Origin: Verrucomicrobiota bacterium
Lineage (GTDB): Bacteria > Verrucomicrobiota > Verrucomicrobiia > Chthoniobacterales > Terrimicrobiaceae
Direction of reading: 5' to 3'
Assembly (NCBI GenBank): GCA_026398255.1
Contig: JAPLTG010000015.1
Location: forward strand, 62,001-126,000
DNA: 64,000 bases
Shown: piece after piece, positions 1 through 9,053 of the stretch
Layout of the letters: each line of letters opens with the position of its first letter
Position numbering within the stretch: position 1 is the first letter of the stretch
Translations under genes and position numbers: made by a program
Notes under the pieces: model-generated
What the model saw: only the letters and a program-made list of their open reading frames with translations
Told to the model about the DNA's origin: nothing
Databases searched by the model: none

Positions 1-2580
1 CTCAATTTCCTCTATGTCGAAAAACAGGACAAAGACATCGAGGGATCCCTTTGGATCAGTGACGACGGAAAAAAATGGAACAAGCTCGTCAACTCGTATC
101 CTTGGAAGTCCGAAGGCTCACCCGGCGAAGCCGAGCTGATCGATGCTTTCCCCGAAACGACCTCCCGGTTCGTGATGGTGAACTTCGAGCGCGCGAACCA
201 AGGCTTTGATTTGCGTGAACTGAATTTCCAATCCGCACGCCTTGCGAAAATCAAAGAGAAGGCCGCCCGTATCCGGTCCGCACCGTTTATATCAGACCCG
301 TCGAAGCAAGTCTTTGCCGACTCCCAAATCATCGCGCCCGACCAAATCCTCGACATCAGCGCCGACCTCATCGATGGCGGCGTGTTGCAAACGACGCTGC
401 CCGCGGGTCGCTGGACGGTCCTGCGTTTCGGCCATACTTCGAACGGCAACAAAATCAAACCCGTCTCCGAGCGCTCGACCGGCTTGGAAGTCGACAAATT
501 CAGCGCGGAGGCGCTGCAATACCATTTCGACCACGGAATGCTCGGCCAGGTTCGCAATCGCCTCGGCCCGCTTTTCGGGACGGTTTTCAAGGATGTGAAT
601 ATCGATAGCTGGGAAGCCGGTTGCCAGACTTGGGGTGCGAAATTCCCCGCCGAGTTCCAGACGCGCAGAGGCTACGACATTACCAAGTGGCTCCCCGCCC
701 TCACCGGCCGCATCGTGGGCAATCTCGACGAGACCGAGCGTTTCCTCTGGGACTACCGCCGCACCATTTCGGACCTCATCAACGAAAACTTCTACGGGGC
801 GTTCCGGAAAATCCTCAATAGCCACGGCGTGTTGCTTGAAGCCGAAGCCCCCGGCATCGGAATGCCGATTCCCATCGACCAACTCCAAAGCCTCGGCATG
901 GTCGACATCCCGCAGGGCGAATTCTGGCTCGGCGGCAAACTCAACCCCGGCGACCCGCCTTATGCCAAGGGCGGACAGGACAACACTAAGGAACCGGCTT
1001 GCGCCGCGCATACCTACGGGAAGCCGATCGTCTCCTGCGAGGCATTCACCGCGTTCGGCAAGGATGACGGTTGGACGCAACATCCGTTCCGCTTGAAGCC
1101 TTATGCCGACAAGCAATTTTGCAACGGGCTCAATGAAGTGGTCTTTCACCGCTACGCGCACCAACCCGACGACCGCGTGCCGGGCATGAGCCTCGGGCAG
1201 TTCGGCCTGAACTTCGAGCGCACGCTCACTTGGTGGAACCAAGGCCGCAGTTGGGTGGACTACCTCACACGCTGCCAGCACCTCCTCCGCCAAGGCCGCT
1301 TCCACGCCGATGTGCTCTACTACTACGGCCGCGATGTTCCCGGCAGCGCAGGGTATTTTGTGCCCGATGCCTTGGACCCCAGGAAGTCCATGAAACCCGT
1401 CCTGCCGACAGGGTATGATTACGATGTCTGCGACTCGACGATTTTCCAGCAGATCAAAATCGAAAACGGCGAAGTCGTCCTGCCAAGCGGCATGCGCTAC
1501 CGCTATCTCGTCCTACCCGACCACGCACGACTCCTCCCTGCGGATGTGAAGGAAATCAAACGCCTCGCCGAGGCCGGGGCCACACTCATCGGCCCCGCGC
1601 CCACCCGCTCGCCCTCGCTGGCGGACTTCCCGCAAGCTGATCAAACCGTTCGCACCCTGGCGGCGGAAATCTGGCCTGCCGATGGCAAACCCGGCGAGCG
1701 GCCCATTGGCAAAGGCCGCGTGATCACAGGCAAGTCGTTCGAGGAAATCCTCGCTGCAGACGGCTTGACGCCCGACTTTTCCTCACAAGCCTCCACCGAT
1801 GCAAAAATCCACTACATCCACCGCATCCTGCCTGAAGGCGACCTGTATTTCGTCTGCAACCTCCAGGACCGCGCCGAGACGGCAAAGCTCCGCTTCCGCA
1901 CCACAGGGCGCACCATGGAAATCTGGGATGCCGTGACCGGTGCCATCGTGAAAAATGTGGTCGCCACAGATGACGGGCAGGCCACCTCCGTCACCGTGCC
2001 GCTCCAGCCTCACGAATCGCTCATCTTTGTTTTCACCGACAAAGGCAAAACGACAGGCACGCCGGTGGCTTTCCGCGAATCGCAGCCAACCGATGCACAG
2101 CCCATTGATGGCCCTTGGTCTGTCACCTTCCCGGTGGATCGCGGTGGACCGCCTGAGCCCGTGACCTTTGACAAACTCACCTCGTGGACTGACAACGCCG
2201 ACGACCGCATCAAGCACTTCTCAGGAACGGCCACCTACCGGAAAACCATTCCGCTTAAAAAACCCAAGTCCGGCTCGAAGCTCCTGCTCGATCTCGGCAA
2301 CTTGCCGCACCTTGCCGAGGTCATCCTCAACGGAAAAGACCTCGGCGTGGTCTGGATGAAACCCGCCGTGGTGGACATCACCTCTGCTGCCAAGTCCGGC
2401 AACAACGAGCTCGAAATCCGGGTCACCAATGTTTGGAAAAACCGCATGGTCGGCGACGCCAAGCTCGAACCCGCGAAACGCATCACTTGGAGCAACTGGC
2501 CCTTCTACAAAGGCAACGAGCCACTTGAAGTCTCCGGCCTCCTCGGCCCGGTGACGATTTCCACAATGAAGCAACCATGA
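1..2580 (+). CDS. GH106-like glycoside hydrolase (alpha-L-rhamnosidase type), 5' end cut by window
   Basis: The reading frame is open from base 1, so the gene begins outside the window; 859 codons are visible. The central part has a long TIM-barrel-like region with conserved-looking acidic segments such as LLEAEAPGIG (about 835-860) and DIPQGEFWLGG (about 903-935). The last ~110 codons form a galactose-binding-like beta-sandwich (DLGNLPHLAEVILNGKDLG, then NELEIRVTNVWKNR). This architecture is typical of the large GH106 and related glycosidases of Bacteroidota and Verrucomicrobiota that remove terminal rhamnose from plant or algal polysaccharides. The N-terminal part probably holds a signal peptide, which cannot be seen. 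It overlaps the next gene by ATGA, so the two are translationally coupled. Family call is solid; the exact sugar is inferred. Confidence 0.8.
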   Translation, partial: LNFLYVEKQDKDIEGSLWISDDGKKWNKLVNSYPWKSEGSPGEAELIDAFPETTSRFVMVNFERANQGFDLRELNFQSARLAKIKEKAARIRSAPFISDPSKQVFADSQIIAPDQILDISADLIDGGVLQTTLPAGRWTVLRFGHTSNGNKIKPVSERSTGLEVDKFSAEALQYHFDHGMLGQVRNRLGPLFGTVFKDVNIDSWEAGCQTWGAKFPAEFQTRRGYDITKWLPALTGRIVGNLDETERFLWDYRRTISDLINENFYGAFRKILNSHGVLLEAEAPGIGMPIPIDQLQSLGMVDIPQGEFWLGGKLNPGDPPYAKGGQDNTKEPACAAHTYGKPIVSCEAFTAFGKDDGWTQHPFRLKPYADKQFCNGLNEVVFHRYAHQPDDRVPGMSLGQFGLNFERTLTWWNQGRSWVDYLTRCQHLLRQGRFHADVLYYYGRDVPGSAGYFVPDALDPRKSMKPVLPTGYDYDVCDSTIFQQIKIENGEVVLPSGMRYRYLVLPDHARLLPADVKEIKRLAEAGATLIGPAPTRSPSLADFPQADQTVRTLAAEIWPADGKPGERPIGKGRVITGKSFEEILAADGLTPDFSSQASTDAKIHYIHRILPEGDLYFVCNLQDRAETAKLRFRTTGRTMEIWDAVTGAIVKNVVATDDGQATSVTVPLQPHESLIFVFTDKGKTTGTPVAFRESQPTDAQPIDGPWSVTFPVDRGGPPEPVTFDKLTSWTDNADDRIKHFSGTATYRKTIPLKKPKSGSKLLLDLGNLPHLAEVILNGKDLGVVWMKPAVVDITSAAKSGNNELEIRVTNVWKNRMVGDAKLEPAKRITWSNWPFYKGNEPLEVSGLLGPVTISTMKQP

Positions 2581-4442
2581 AAAAATCCGCAATCCTTGCC
2601 GTCCTAATGTCCACCCCCCTCCTGCAGGCAAGTCCACCGAAAGTTTTCTACGGCGATCCCCTCACGGGGGATGTGCCTCAAAACCGCACGGAACTATGGG
2701 CCGGAATAGACATGCGGGCCGAGCCTCTGGATGTCCATGTCCTGAAAGAGTGGGAAGAGAACGGCGTGGTTTTAAAAGTCCTGCGGTATCGCATCGGTAT
2801 TTTCAAAGGCCACAAAGCAAACATGGCGGCCGTGTATGGATACCCCAAGGGCGGCAGCAAACTTCCCGGGTTGGTGCAGATTCACGGCGGTGGACAATTT
2901 GCCCAATACGATTCCGTGCTGACCAATGCCAAGCGCGGCTACGCCACGATCTCCATCGCTTGGGCGGGAAGGATCGCCGCGCCCGACTACCATGTGAATC
3001 CCGAGCGGGTGAAACTTTTCTGGGATGGCAAAACCAAGGACCCGAATTTCAAGATCACCACCGAGTGGGGCCTGCTCGATGCCTACCACTCCCCGACCCG
3101 GCATCCCTCCACCGACTTCAATGGGTTGAAACCTTCGTCGTGGACCATGGATACCATCGAGTCGCCGCGCAACAGCCCGTGGTTCCTTTGCGCCTTTGGA
3201 GCGAGGAGGGCGCTGACATTTCTTGAACAGCAACCCGAAGTGGACGCCAACCGACTCGGGGTTTACGGCCATTCGATGGGCGGGAAAATCTCCGTGCTCA
3301 CTGCCGGCACTGACGATCGCGTGAAGGCCGTCGTGCCCTCCTGCGGCGGAATCAGCGACCGGCAAAACGACAGCGCCCTCTACACCACGACGATCACTGA
3401 CAACAACTATCTGGAAAACATCAAATGCCCGATTTTTTTCCTGAGCCCGTCCAATGATTTTCACGGCCGCATCAACGACCTGCCCGCCGCCGTGAAGGAA
3501 ATCAAAACCTCCGAGTGGCGGCTCAGCATCTCTCCGCACCACAACCATCAGGACACCGCCGAATACGAGGTCGGCACCCAAGTCTGGATGGATCACTTCC
3601 TCAAGGGCGAGGGCGTGATTCCCAAGACGCCCAAAACGACGCTCGCGCTCAAAACCGACAGCGGAGTGCCTGCTCTCACCATCGAAGCGGACGCCGCTAA
3701 GCCGATTTTGGGAGTCGAAGTTTACTACACCCGCGAAGGGCAGATGGATGGAAAGAAAGAGGACTTCACCAACACGAAAAACCGCTTCTGGTATTACGCC
3801 CCCGCCAAAAAGAATGGCAAATCCTGGAAAGCCGATTTGCCGCTCTGCGGTCTCGAAAAACCGCTCTGGGTCTATGCGAATGTGATCTACGGCTTGGACA
3901 AACCCATCCAAGGCGTCGGGTATTATTATCGCCCCTACTCCACAGACCGGTTTGTGATTTCCTCCCTGCCGCACAGGGCGGCAAGCAGCGAACTCCAAGC
4001 TGCGGGAGTCAAGTCCACCCGCCCCACCTCGCCAATCATCGAAACCTTCGAAGGCGATTGGAAAAAACAATGGTTCGCCTACAAGCCGGAAGACTGGGCG
4101 ATCTCCACCCACAAAATTTACACCGAAGAATGGAAGGCTCCGGCCGGCGCGCGGCTGTCGTTTGAGGTTCGCGCCGAACAGCCCAATAAACTCGCGGTCG
4201 GTTTGGACAGTTCCGCCGCCGAGGTCGTTCTCCAAGGAGGTTCCGGTTGGCAACCGATCGTGCTGGAACCGGCAAAATTCCTCAATGCGGCAAACGAACC
4301 CCTCAAAGACTGGAGCAACGCCAAGGAACTCCGCCTCGGCGCGAAGGAAAGCTTGGGCGGAAAAACCAACAAAGAGGTCGGCGGCAATTGGCAGGGATCG
4401 CCCCCGCAATTTCGCAATCTGCGCTGGGTTGTAGGAGGCTAA
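2577..4442 (+). CDS. secreted multidomain alpha/beta-hydrolase (acetylxylan-esterase-like)
   Basis: 621 aa. Residues 1-19 are a clear signal peptide (MKKSAILAVLMSTPLLQAS). The hydrolase domain follows, with an oxyanion-type HGGGQ segment near residue 103 and the nucleophile elbow GHSMG with Ser233. A later Asp in SPSNDFHG and a His in SPHHNHQD are candidates for the rest of the triad. After about residue 350 there is a beta-rich C-terminal half with no motif I recognise. Such proteins deacetylate or de-esterify polysaccharides in the periplasm. The start ATG at 2577 overlaps the stop of the glycosidase gene, and the kinase gene starts 8 bp after its stop, so it sits inside a polysaccharide operon. 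The substrate is not visible from sequence. Confidence 0.8.
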   Translation: MKKSAILAVLMSTPLLQASPPKVFYGDPLTGDVPQNRTELWAGIDMRAEPLDVHVLKEWEENGVVLKVLRYRIGIFKGHKANMAAVYGYPKGGSKLPGLVQIHGGGQFAQYDSVLTNAKRGYATISIAWAGRIAAPDYHVNPERVKLFWDGKTKDPNFKITTEWGLLDAYHSPTRHPSTDFNGLKPSSWTMDTIESPRNSPWFLCAFGARRALTFLEQQPEVDANRLGVYGHSMGGKISVLTAGTDDRVKAVVPSCGGISDRQNDSALYTTTITDNNYLENIKCPIFFLSPSNDFHGRINDLPAAVKEIKTSEWRLSISPHHNHQDTAEYEVGTQVWMDHFLKGEGVIPKTPKTTLALKTDSGVPALTIEADAAKPILGVEVYYTREGQMDGKKEDFTNTKNRFWYYAPAKKNGKSWKADLPLCGLEKPLWVYANVIYGLDKPIQGVGYYYRPYSTDRFVISSLPHRAASSELQAAGVKSTRPTSPIIETFEGDWKKQWFAYKPEDWAISTHKIYTEEWKAPAGARLSFEVRAEQPNKLAVGLDSSAAEVVLQGGSGWQPIVLEPAKFLNAANEPLKDWSNAKELRLGAKESLGGKTNKEVGGNWQGSPPQFRNLRWVVGG

Positions 4443-4450
4443 GATCACTC

Positions 4451-6496
4451 ATGGTGAAAGTGCTGTCCTTCCTTCTATTGGCCACGACCTTGCTGGCCGA
4501 CACGCTGGAACTTCCATTGAGGTCCATCGAATCTATGAGGAGGCTGTTGCAAGAGGATCCGGCGAAGCGCCACAAAGTCGAGATCGAGGGCACCGTTCTT
4601 TTTGTTTATTCCAAACACTCCGCAATAATTCTCCACGATGGAACCGGGAGTTGCTGGGTGGGGACTTCTTCGCCGTTAAACGAAAACATCAAATATGGCT
4701 CAAAAGTCCGAGTCACCGGTCAGACCTACATCCACAGCTCTTACTTGGCGAATATTGAAGAAGCCACAGCGGAGTTTCTAGGAGAGGGTTCCATCCCAGA
4801 ACCTCGAGTGGCGAGCGCGGAAGATTTGTTTGCCCAGTGGATCGACACCCAGTGGATTCAAATCGAAGCACTCATTGTGGGCACTGAAGAGGATGGTCTC
4901 GCTTTCACGCTGGTTCTCGACATCGCGGGAAAGATTTTCAAGGCTGATGTGCCTCTGGCTCCAGACGCCGCGCAGCGCGCTGCGGTATTGATGCAGCGCC
5001 GGGTCTTGTTCACAGGCGTCGCAGGCACAGTTGTGAATGACAGTCGGCAAATGACAGACAGGCATTTTCTCATTCCATCCTTTGATCAAATCATCCCGAT
5101 CGAAACGAAAACGAGCGAAGTGCTGCCACCTTTTCGAAAAATTGCAAACCTGCTTCAAAGCGACAACTCACTTAACGATGTCTCTCGAGTTGTTGGAACG
5201 ATAACCCAGGTGCAGAAGGGCGGGTTCTACCTCCGTGATGAAACGGCTAGCACTTTTGTCTATGCCGCAGGGGATGATATTTTTCCCGCTGGCAGCCGGG
5301 TGGAGGTGGAGGGATTCGCAACGGTCGCGCCGTTTCGTCCCATTCTTCGAGCTGGGAGGGTGCGTTTGATTGATAAAGGTGAAAAGCCGACCGCCCTGCT
5401 GCTGAAAGGAGGCTTGGAGATTCAGCCCAAACTTCACAATGCACTTGTGACGATTGATTGCGAGTTCCTTGCCGTGCGTGAGGGCTCCCAGGAGACGGTC
5501 CTGCAATGTCGCAGGGGAAACACCTATTTTGAAGCCTGGCTTCCGAAATTCGATCGGATTTTGAACGAGTTGAAACCCCGGGACACTCTGAGGCTCACGG
5601 GGGTCTATGAAGTCACGACGACCCATCCGATACCCAGAATCGAATGGGCCAATGGATTCAAAATAAATCTCGCCGGTCCGGATGCGATCAGCATTGTGAA
5701 ACGGGCTCCCTGGTGGACATTGAACCGCTTGCTATGGGCTCTGGGAATCGCCGTGGCGGCGATTTCGCTCATTTTGGTTTGGACGAACCTTCTGAGGAAG
5801 AGAGTGGCTATCCAAACGAAGATCATCTCGCGCCAAGTCGAACACTCCGCCATCAAAGACGAGCGCCAGCGGATCGCGAGGGAACTCCACGACACCTTGG
5901 AGCAGGATCTCACGGGTCTCTCGATGCAGTTGGAAAATGCCCTCGACGAAATCGGAGAGCTGAACGAACCAGCCAATCGAAGCCTCTCCCTGGTGCACAG
6001 GATGCTTCAGCGCAGCCGCTTGGAGGCCCATGCCTCCGTGAGCGATCTACGCAACCCCCAGTTGCTGATGCGGCCAATGGCCGAAGCAATGAAGGAGTCG
6101 TTGGAGGAAAAGGCCCGGGAGACTGGGGTTCACTTGGACTTTTTAGTGGAGGGCGAACCGCGCGTCCTGCGCTCGACGACGCAAAACCATTTTCTCCGAA
6201 TAGCCCGCGAGGCACTGAACAACGCCCACCGCCATGGCAAAGCATCCCGCGTGCATTGCCTTTTGGCCTACACCGAAGAGGGCGTCACCTTGAAATTCGA
6301 AGACAATGGAAGTGGTTTTGACACAAGTCTGCCAACGCCTGCGGGGCATTTCGGCCTGACTGGCATGAGGGAGCGAGCCAATAAGATTCACGCCCGTTTC
6401 TCCCTGAATTCCTCACCTGGCAACGGAACAAAAATCGAGGTTCACATGCCCTACACATCTCCAGAAGCCGGCATACGCGAACGAAAACTCCCATGA
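4451..6496 (+). CDS. membrane sensor histidine kinase, HisKA_3 (NarX/DegS-like) type
   Basis: 681 aa from the ATG at 4451, which has an AGGAGG box at 4433-4438; an in-frame extension into the upstream gene is not needed. Residues 1-16 are a signal or anchor segment. Residues ~20-400 are extracytoplasmic and look like repeated OB-fold-like beta units (for example the paired KVRVTGQ and RVEVEGFA segments). One membrane helix lies at about 425-450. The dimerisation helix contains RIARELHDTLEQ with His480 as the phospho-acceptor. The ATPase domain has the N-box EALNNAHRHG and the G-box FEDNGSGF. It shares an ATGA overlap with its partner regulator. It most likely senses a product of the glycosidase/esterase genes upstream; that is inference from context. 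Confidence 0.9.
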   Translation: MVKVLSFLLLATTLLADTLELPLRSIESMRRLLQEDPAKRHKVEIEGTVLFVYSKHSAIILHDGTGSCWVGTSSPLNENIKYGSKVRVTGQTYIHSSYLANIEEATAEFLGEGSIPEPRVASAEDLFAQWIDTQWIQIEALIVGTEEDGLAFTLVLDIAGKIFKADVPLAPDAAQRAAVLMQRRVLFTGVAGTVVNDSRQMTDRHFLIPSFDQIIPIETKTSEVLPPFRKIANLLQSDNSLNDVSRVVGTITQVQKGGFYLRDETASTFVYAAGDDIFPAGSRVEVEGFATVAPFRPILRAGRVRLIDKGEKPTALLLKGGLEIQPKLHNALVTIDCEFLAVREGSQETVLQCRRGNTYFEAWLPKFDRILNELKPRDTLRLTGVYEVTTTHPIPRIEWANGFKINLAGPDAISIVKRAPWWTLNRLLWALGIAVAAISLILVWTNLLRKRVAIQTKIISRQVEHSAIKDERQRIARELHDTLEQDLTGLSMQLENALDEIGELNEPANRSLSLVHRMLQRSRLEAHASVSDLRNPQLLMRPMAEAMKESLEEKARETGVHLDFLVEGEPRVLRSTTQNHFLRIAREALNNAHRHGKASRVHCLLAYTEEGVTLKFEDNGSGFDTSLPTPAGHFGLTGMRERANKIHARFSLNSSPGNGTKIEVHMPYTSPEAGIRERKLP

Positions 6497-7122
6497 AACC
6501 ACCCATCCGCATTCTGATCGTTGATGACCATGCCATGGTCCGCTTTGCGATATCCCAGGCCATTCAACGGCACTCCGACCTGACTCTCGTCGGCGAGGCG
6601 GAAAACGGCAAAAATGCTCTGGCGCTCTATCGCAAACTCCTCCCCGATGTTGTCACGATGGATTTCAAACTGCCGGATCGGGATGGCGACGAGGTCATCG
6701 CTGAAATTCGCGCCGAATTTCCCGAGGCCCGCATCGTCCTGATTTCCATCTTCGAAAACGCGGAAAGTATTTTTCGGGCCACCAAGGCTGGAGCCATTGC
6801 ATATGTGAGCAAAGCCGCAAAAGTTTCGGAAATCATCCAAGCCATCCGAAGAGTCGCCATCGGCAAGCCTTATTTCAGCGAGGGATTGGAGGAAAAACTC
6901 GCCAACCGCCACGCGCAGGAAAATCTCACACCACGCGAATTGGAAGTCCTGAAACTTGTGGCCAGCGGCCTCAGCAACAAAGAAATCGTCGCCGCACTGC
7001 ACATATCCCTCTCCTCTGTAAAACTCCACTTGCAAAACATCTTCTCCAAGCTCGGCGTCCAAGATCGCACCCAAGCCACAGCCATTGCACTCCAAAGAGG
7101 TATCGTGCGCTTAGGGGAATGA
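6493..7122 (+). CDS. NarL/FixJ-family response regulator
   Basis: 209 aa. The receiver domain (1-120) has the acidic pair D11-D12, phospho-acceptor Asp57 in VVTMDFKLPD, and a conserved Lys near residue 106 (SKAAKV). The C-terminal LuxR-type HTH starts with LTPRELEVLKLVASGLSNKE and ends in LGVQDRTQATAIAL. It overlaps the kinase gene by ATGA, making a cognate pair with the HisKA_3 kinase. Since both are transcribed with the glycosidase and esterase, the likely target is the same operon or a related polysaccharide locus. Length is normal for the family. Confidence 0.95.
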   Translation: MKPPIRILIVDDHAMVRFAISQAIQRHSDLTLVGEAENGKNALALYRKLLPDVVTMDFKLPDRDGDEVIAEIRAEFPEARIVLISIFENAESIFRATKAGAIAYVSKAAKVSEIIQAIRRVAIGKPYFSEGLEEKLANRHAQENLTPRELEVLKLVASGLSNKEIVAALHISLSSVKLHLQNIFSKLGVQDRTQATAIALQRGIVRLGE

Positions 7123-7553
7123 ACTAAACTTTGAACTTTGAGATTTATTTTCTCACCTAGTCGGCCCTGCTCGGCGATGCGGTTCGCTTCGCTCCCACAC
7201 CGCCGCTCAGCCCCCCGCTAAAATTAGCAGCAGAAAGCGCCGGCCGTGGCGGCGGGGCTGTCCGAAAAAAACTCGCCTCCGGGCTGGGAATTTTCACGGC
7301 ATGGCGAGGAAAAATTTTTTTGTCACTCACAAAAAAATTTCAGATTTTTCTTCGAAGCGATCCGGGCAGAAATCGTGTATGCTCGGGGAGCTTGATGTTT
7401 CCTAGCTTGGCAGCGGGCGAGAGTTTTTGATGACAACCGAGCGAGTGACAAACAGGCCGGATAGTGAAGTCAATTTACAACAACTTATGGCAACGGGCCA
7501 TTTTGGAGTTTTTGCTGATTTTCGGGGAAAGCTCCTCTCGTAACTTGCTGTTA
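7123..7553. other. non-coding stretch left of the integrative element; degenerate copy of the element's right arm
   Basis: No credible reading frame is present. From about 7165 onward the sequence aligns with 16308-16705 inside the element at roughly three-quarters identity by eye. Shared blocks include a CGCTCAGCCCCCCGC block, TTTTTTTGTCACTCAC, TGTATGCTCGGGGAGC and CAACTTATGGCAACG. It also contains the 9-mer GAGTGACAA once (7443-7451) and once inverted (7320-7328). It is either the original flank of tRNA-Tyr or the remnant of an older, related element. Confidence 0.6.
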
Positions 7554-7618
7554 GAGAGGGTGGTGGGCAGAACTGGATTCGAACCAGTGAAGGCGTAAGC
7601 CAGCGGATTTACAGTCCG
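7554..7618. repeat. left attachment site, with displaced 3' part of tRNA-Tyr
   Basis: All 65 bp are identical to 16706-16770. Bases 7561-7618 equal the tRNA-Tyr 3' half on the minus strand, from the anticodon arm to the CCA end. At 7619 the sequence diverges, and the 5' half of the tRNA is missing, so this copy is not a functional tRNA. Confidence 0.93.
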
Positions 7619-7642
7619 ATGGTTACCTACTGAAACTTGCCA

Positions 7643-7662
7643 AAGTGACAAAAAAGTGACAA
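7643..7662 (+). promoter_or_regulatory. tandem AAGTGACAA repeats beside the left att core (candidate integrase/Xis arm sites)
   Basis: AAGTGACAA occurs at 7643-7651 and 7654-7662, exactly 11 bp apart, about one helical turn. The same arrangement of GAGTGACAA occurs near the right core at 16584 and 16595. Placement on both sides of the core, upstream of int, suits arm-type binding sites. This is inferred from spacing and position only. Confidence 0.5.
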
Positions 7663-7706
7663 ATAGGGTCATTAGCGTTGCACCAAATTGACACTCGTTG
7701 AATCCT

Positions 7707-9053
7707 ATGAACTCTACCAGTAAAGCATCCCACACCGATCCGATTTCGGACTCTAAACGCAAACGCCGAGCTTGGGCGGTTATTCGGGAGACCTGGCCGA
7801 AGATTCGCAAACGTCCGCTGGCGGGGGGGAAGTTTGTTTTTGAAATCGATTGCCGCTACCTCGATGCGGGGGGGAGATCGGCGGGGAAGCGTTATCGTGA
7901 GGCGACTGAGGATGCCGCGTTGATTCTCGCGGAGCAGAAGGCGCAGAGCCGCACTAACGAGGGGAAGGTGCTTATTTCCTTGTCCACGGATCAACAGCGG
8001 CAGGCGGTGCGGGCGTTTGATGTTTTGAAGGCGCATGGCGTCGCGATGGACTTGGAGGATGTGGCGAAGGCTTATTTAAAGCATGTGGCGAAGACGGAGG
8101 AGCCGCTGTCTGTGGAGAAGCTTGTGGAGCGGTTTCTGGCGCACAAGCGCAAGAATCCCAAACGGGAATTGAGCAAGCGGCATCTGGATGATTTGCGGTT
8201 GCGGTTGGATCAGTTTTGCAATGGCCGGGGGGCGGGCGTTGTTGGTTTTGCTGAGCGGATGGCCCATGAGATTGGACACAAGGAGATCGAGGCTTGGTTG
8301 ATGGGATTGCCTTACAATCGGACGACTCGGGCGAAATACCGGACGCACCTTTCGGCACTGTTCAATTTCGCAAGACAGAATGGCATCGCGGGGGAGAATC
8401 CTATGGAGAGGGTGGCAGCGATGGCGGCTGGTGAGCCGCCGAGGGAGATTTTGACTCCTGCGCAGGCCGAGGCGCTGCTGAAGTGTGCTGATCCATCAAT
8501 CTGTGCGGCACTGGCTCTTGGCTTGTTTGCTGGCTTGAGACCGGAGAGTGAAATCTGCCGGTTGGATTGGAGCCTGATTCACTTGGTGCAGGAGACGATC
8601 ACGGATCCAGCGGGGAACAAGGTGAAGTCTTATGGCCACATTGATGTGCGGGAGTCGAAGGGCGTGGGGGGGGAGAGGTTGGTGCAGATCACGCCGAATC
8701 TTTACGCCTGGCTGAAGCGGGCGCGGCCTGTTTCGGGCAAGGGAGCGGTGTCGGTGTGTTATGACCGGTTGAATGAGTTGATCAAGGTGGCCGCCAAGAC
8801 GGCGGGGATCGAGCGCTGGCCGCATGACGGGATGCGCCACAGCTTTTGCTCGTATCACTTCGCAGCATATCGGGACGAGCACGCGACGATGGCCCAGAGT
8901 GGACACCGGAGCGTATCGACCTTCCGGCGGCATTACTGCAAGCCGATTCAACAGAAGGTGGCATTTGCGTATTGGAAGATTCGACCGACAGCGGGTGCCG
9001 GAAAAATTGTCGAGCCGAAGCCGTTGCAATCGCCTAAACGGAAATTGAAATGA
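7707..9053 (+). CDS. int: tyrosine-type site-specific integrase
   Basis: 448 aa from the ATG at 7707; an in-frame TTG at 7698 is possible and neither start has a good ribosome site. The N-terminal ~100 residues are the arm-binding part. A SAM-like core-binding domain spans about 105-225, and the catalytic domain follows. Counted from 7707, the active site is Arg278 (FAGLRPE), His373 and Arg377 (HDGMRHSF), His400 (SGHRS) and nucleophile Tyr410 (HYC). The HDGMR box has one more residue than classic HxxR, as in many phage integrases of this class. It lies next to attL and presumably catalyses integration into and excision from tRNA-Tyr. Its stop overlaps the next gene by ATGA. Confidence 0.93.
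   Translation: MNSTSKASHTDPISDSKRKRRAWAVIRETWPKIRKRPLAGGKFVFEIDCRYLDAGGRSAGKRYREATEDAALILAEQKAQSRTNEGKVLISLSTDQQRQAVRAFDVLKAHGVAMDLEDVAKAYLKHVAKTEEPLSVEKLVERFLAHKRKNPKRELSKRHLDDLRLRLDQFCNGRGAGVVGFAERMAHEIGHKEIEAWLMGLPYNRTTRAKYRTHLSALFNFARQNGIAGENPMERVAAMAAGEPPREILTPAQAEALLKCADPSICAALALGLFAGLRPESEICRLDWSLIHLVQETITDPAGNKVKSYGHIDVRESKGVGGERLVQITPNLYAWLKRARPVSGKGAVSVCYDRLNELIKVAAKTAGIERWPHDGMRHSFCSYHFAAYRDEHATMAQSGHRSVSTFRRHYCKPIQQKVAFAYWKIRPTAGAGKIVEPKPLQSPKRKLK

Noticed and set aside
2772-4448. 558-codon open frame on the minus strand opposite the esterase gene
   Set aside because: It is antisense to a gene with a signal peptide and catalytic motifs and has no recognisable domain.
7561-7618. 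Second tRNA-Tyr gene
   Set aside because: Only the 3' half (anticodon arm to CCA) is present; the 5' half is missing, so it is the displaced att fragment.
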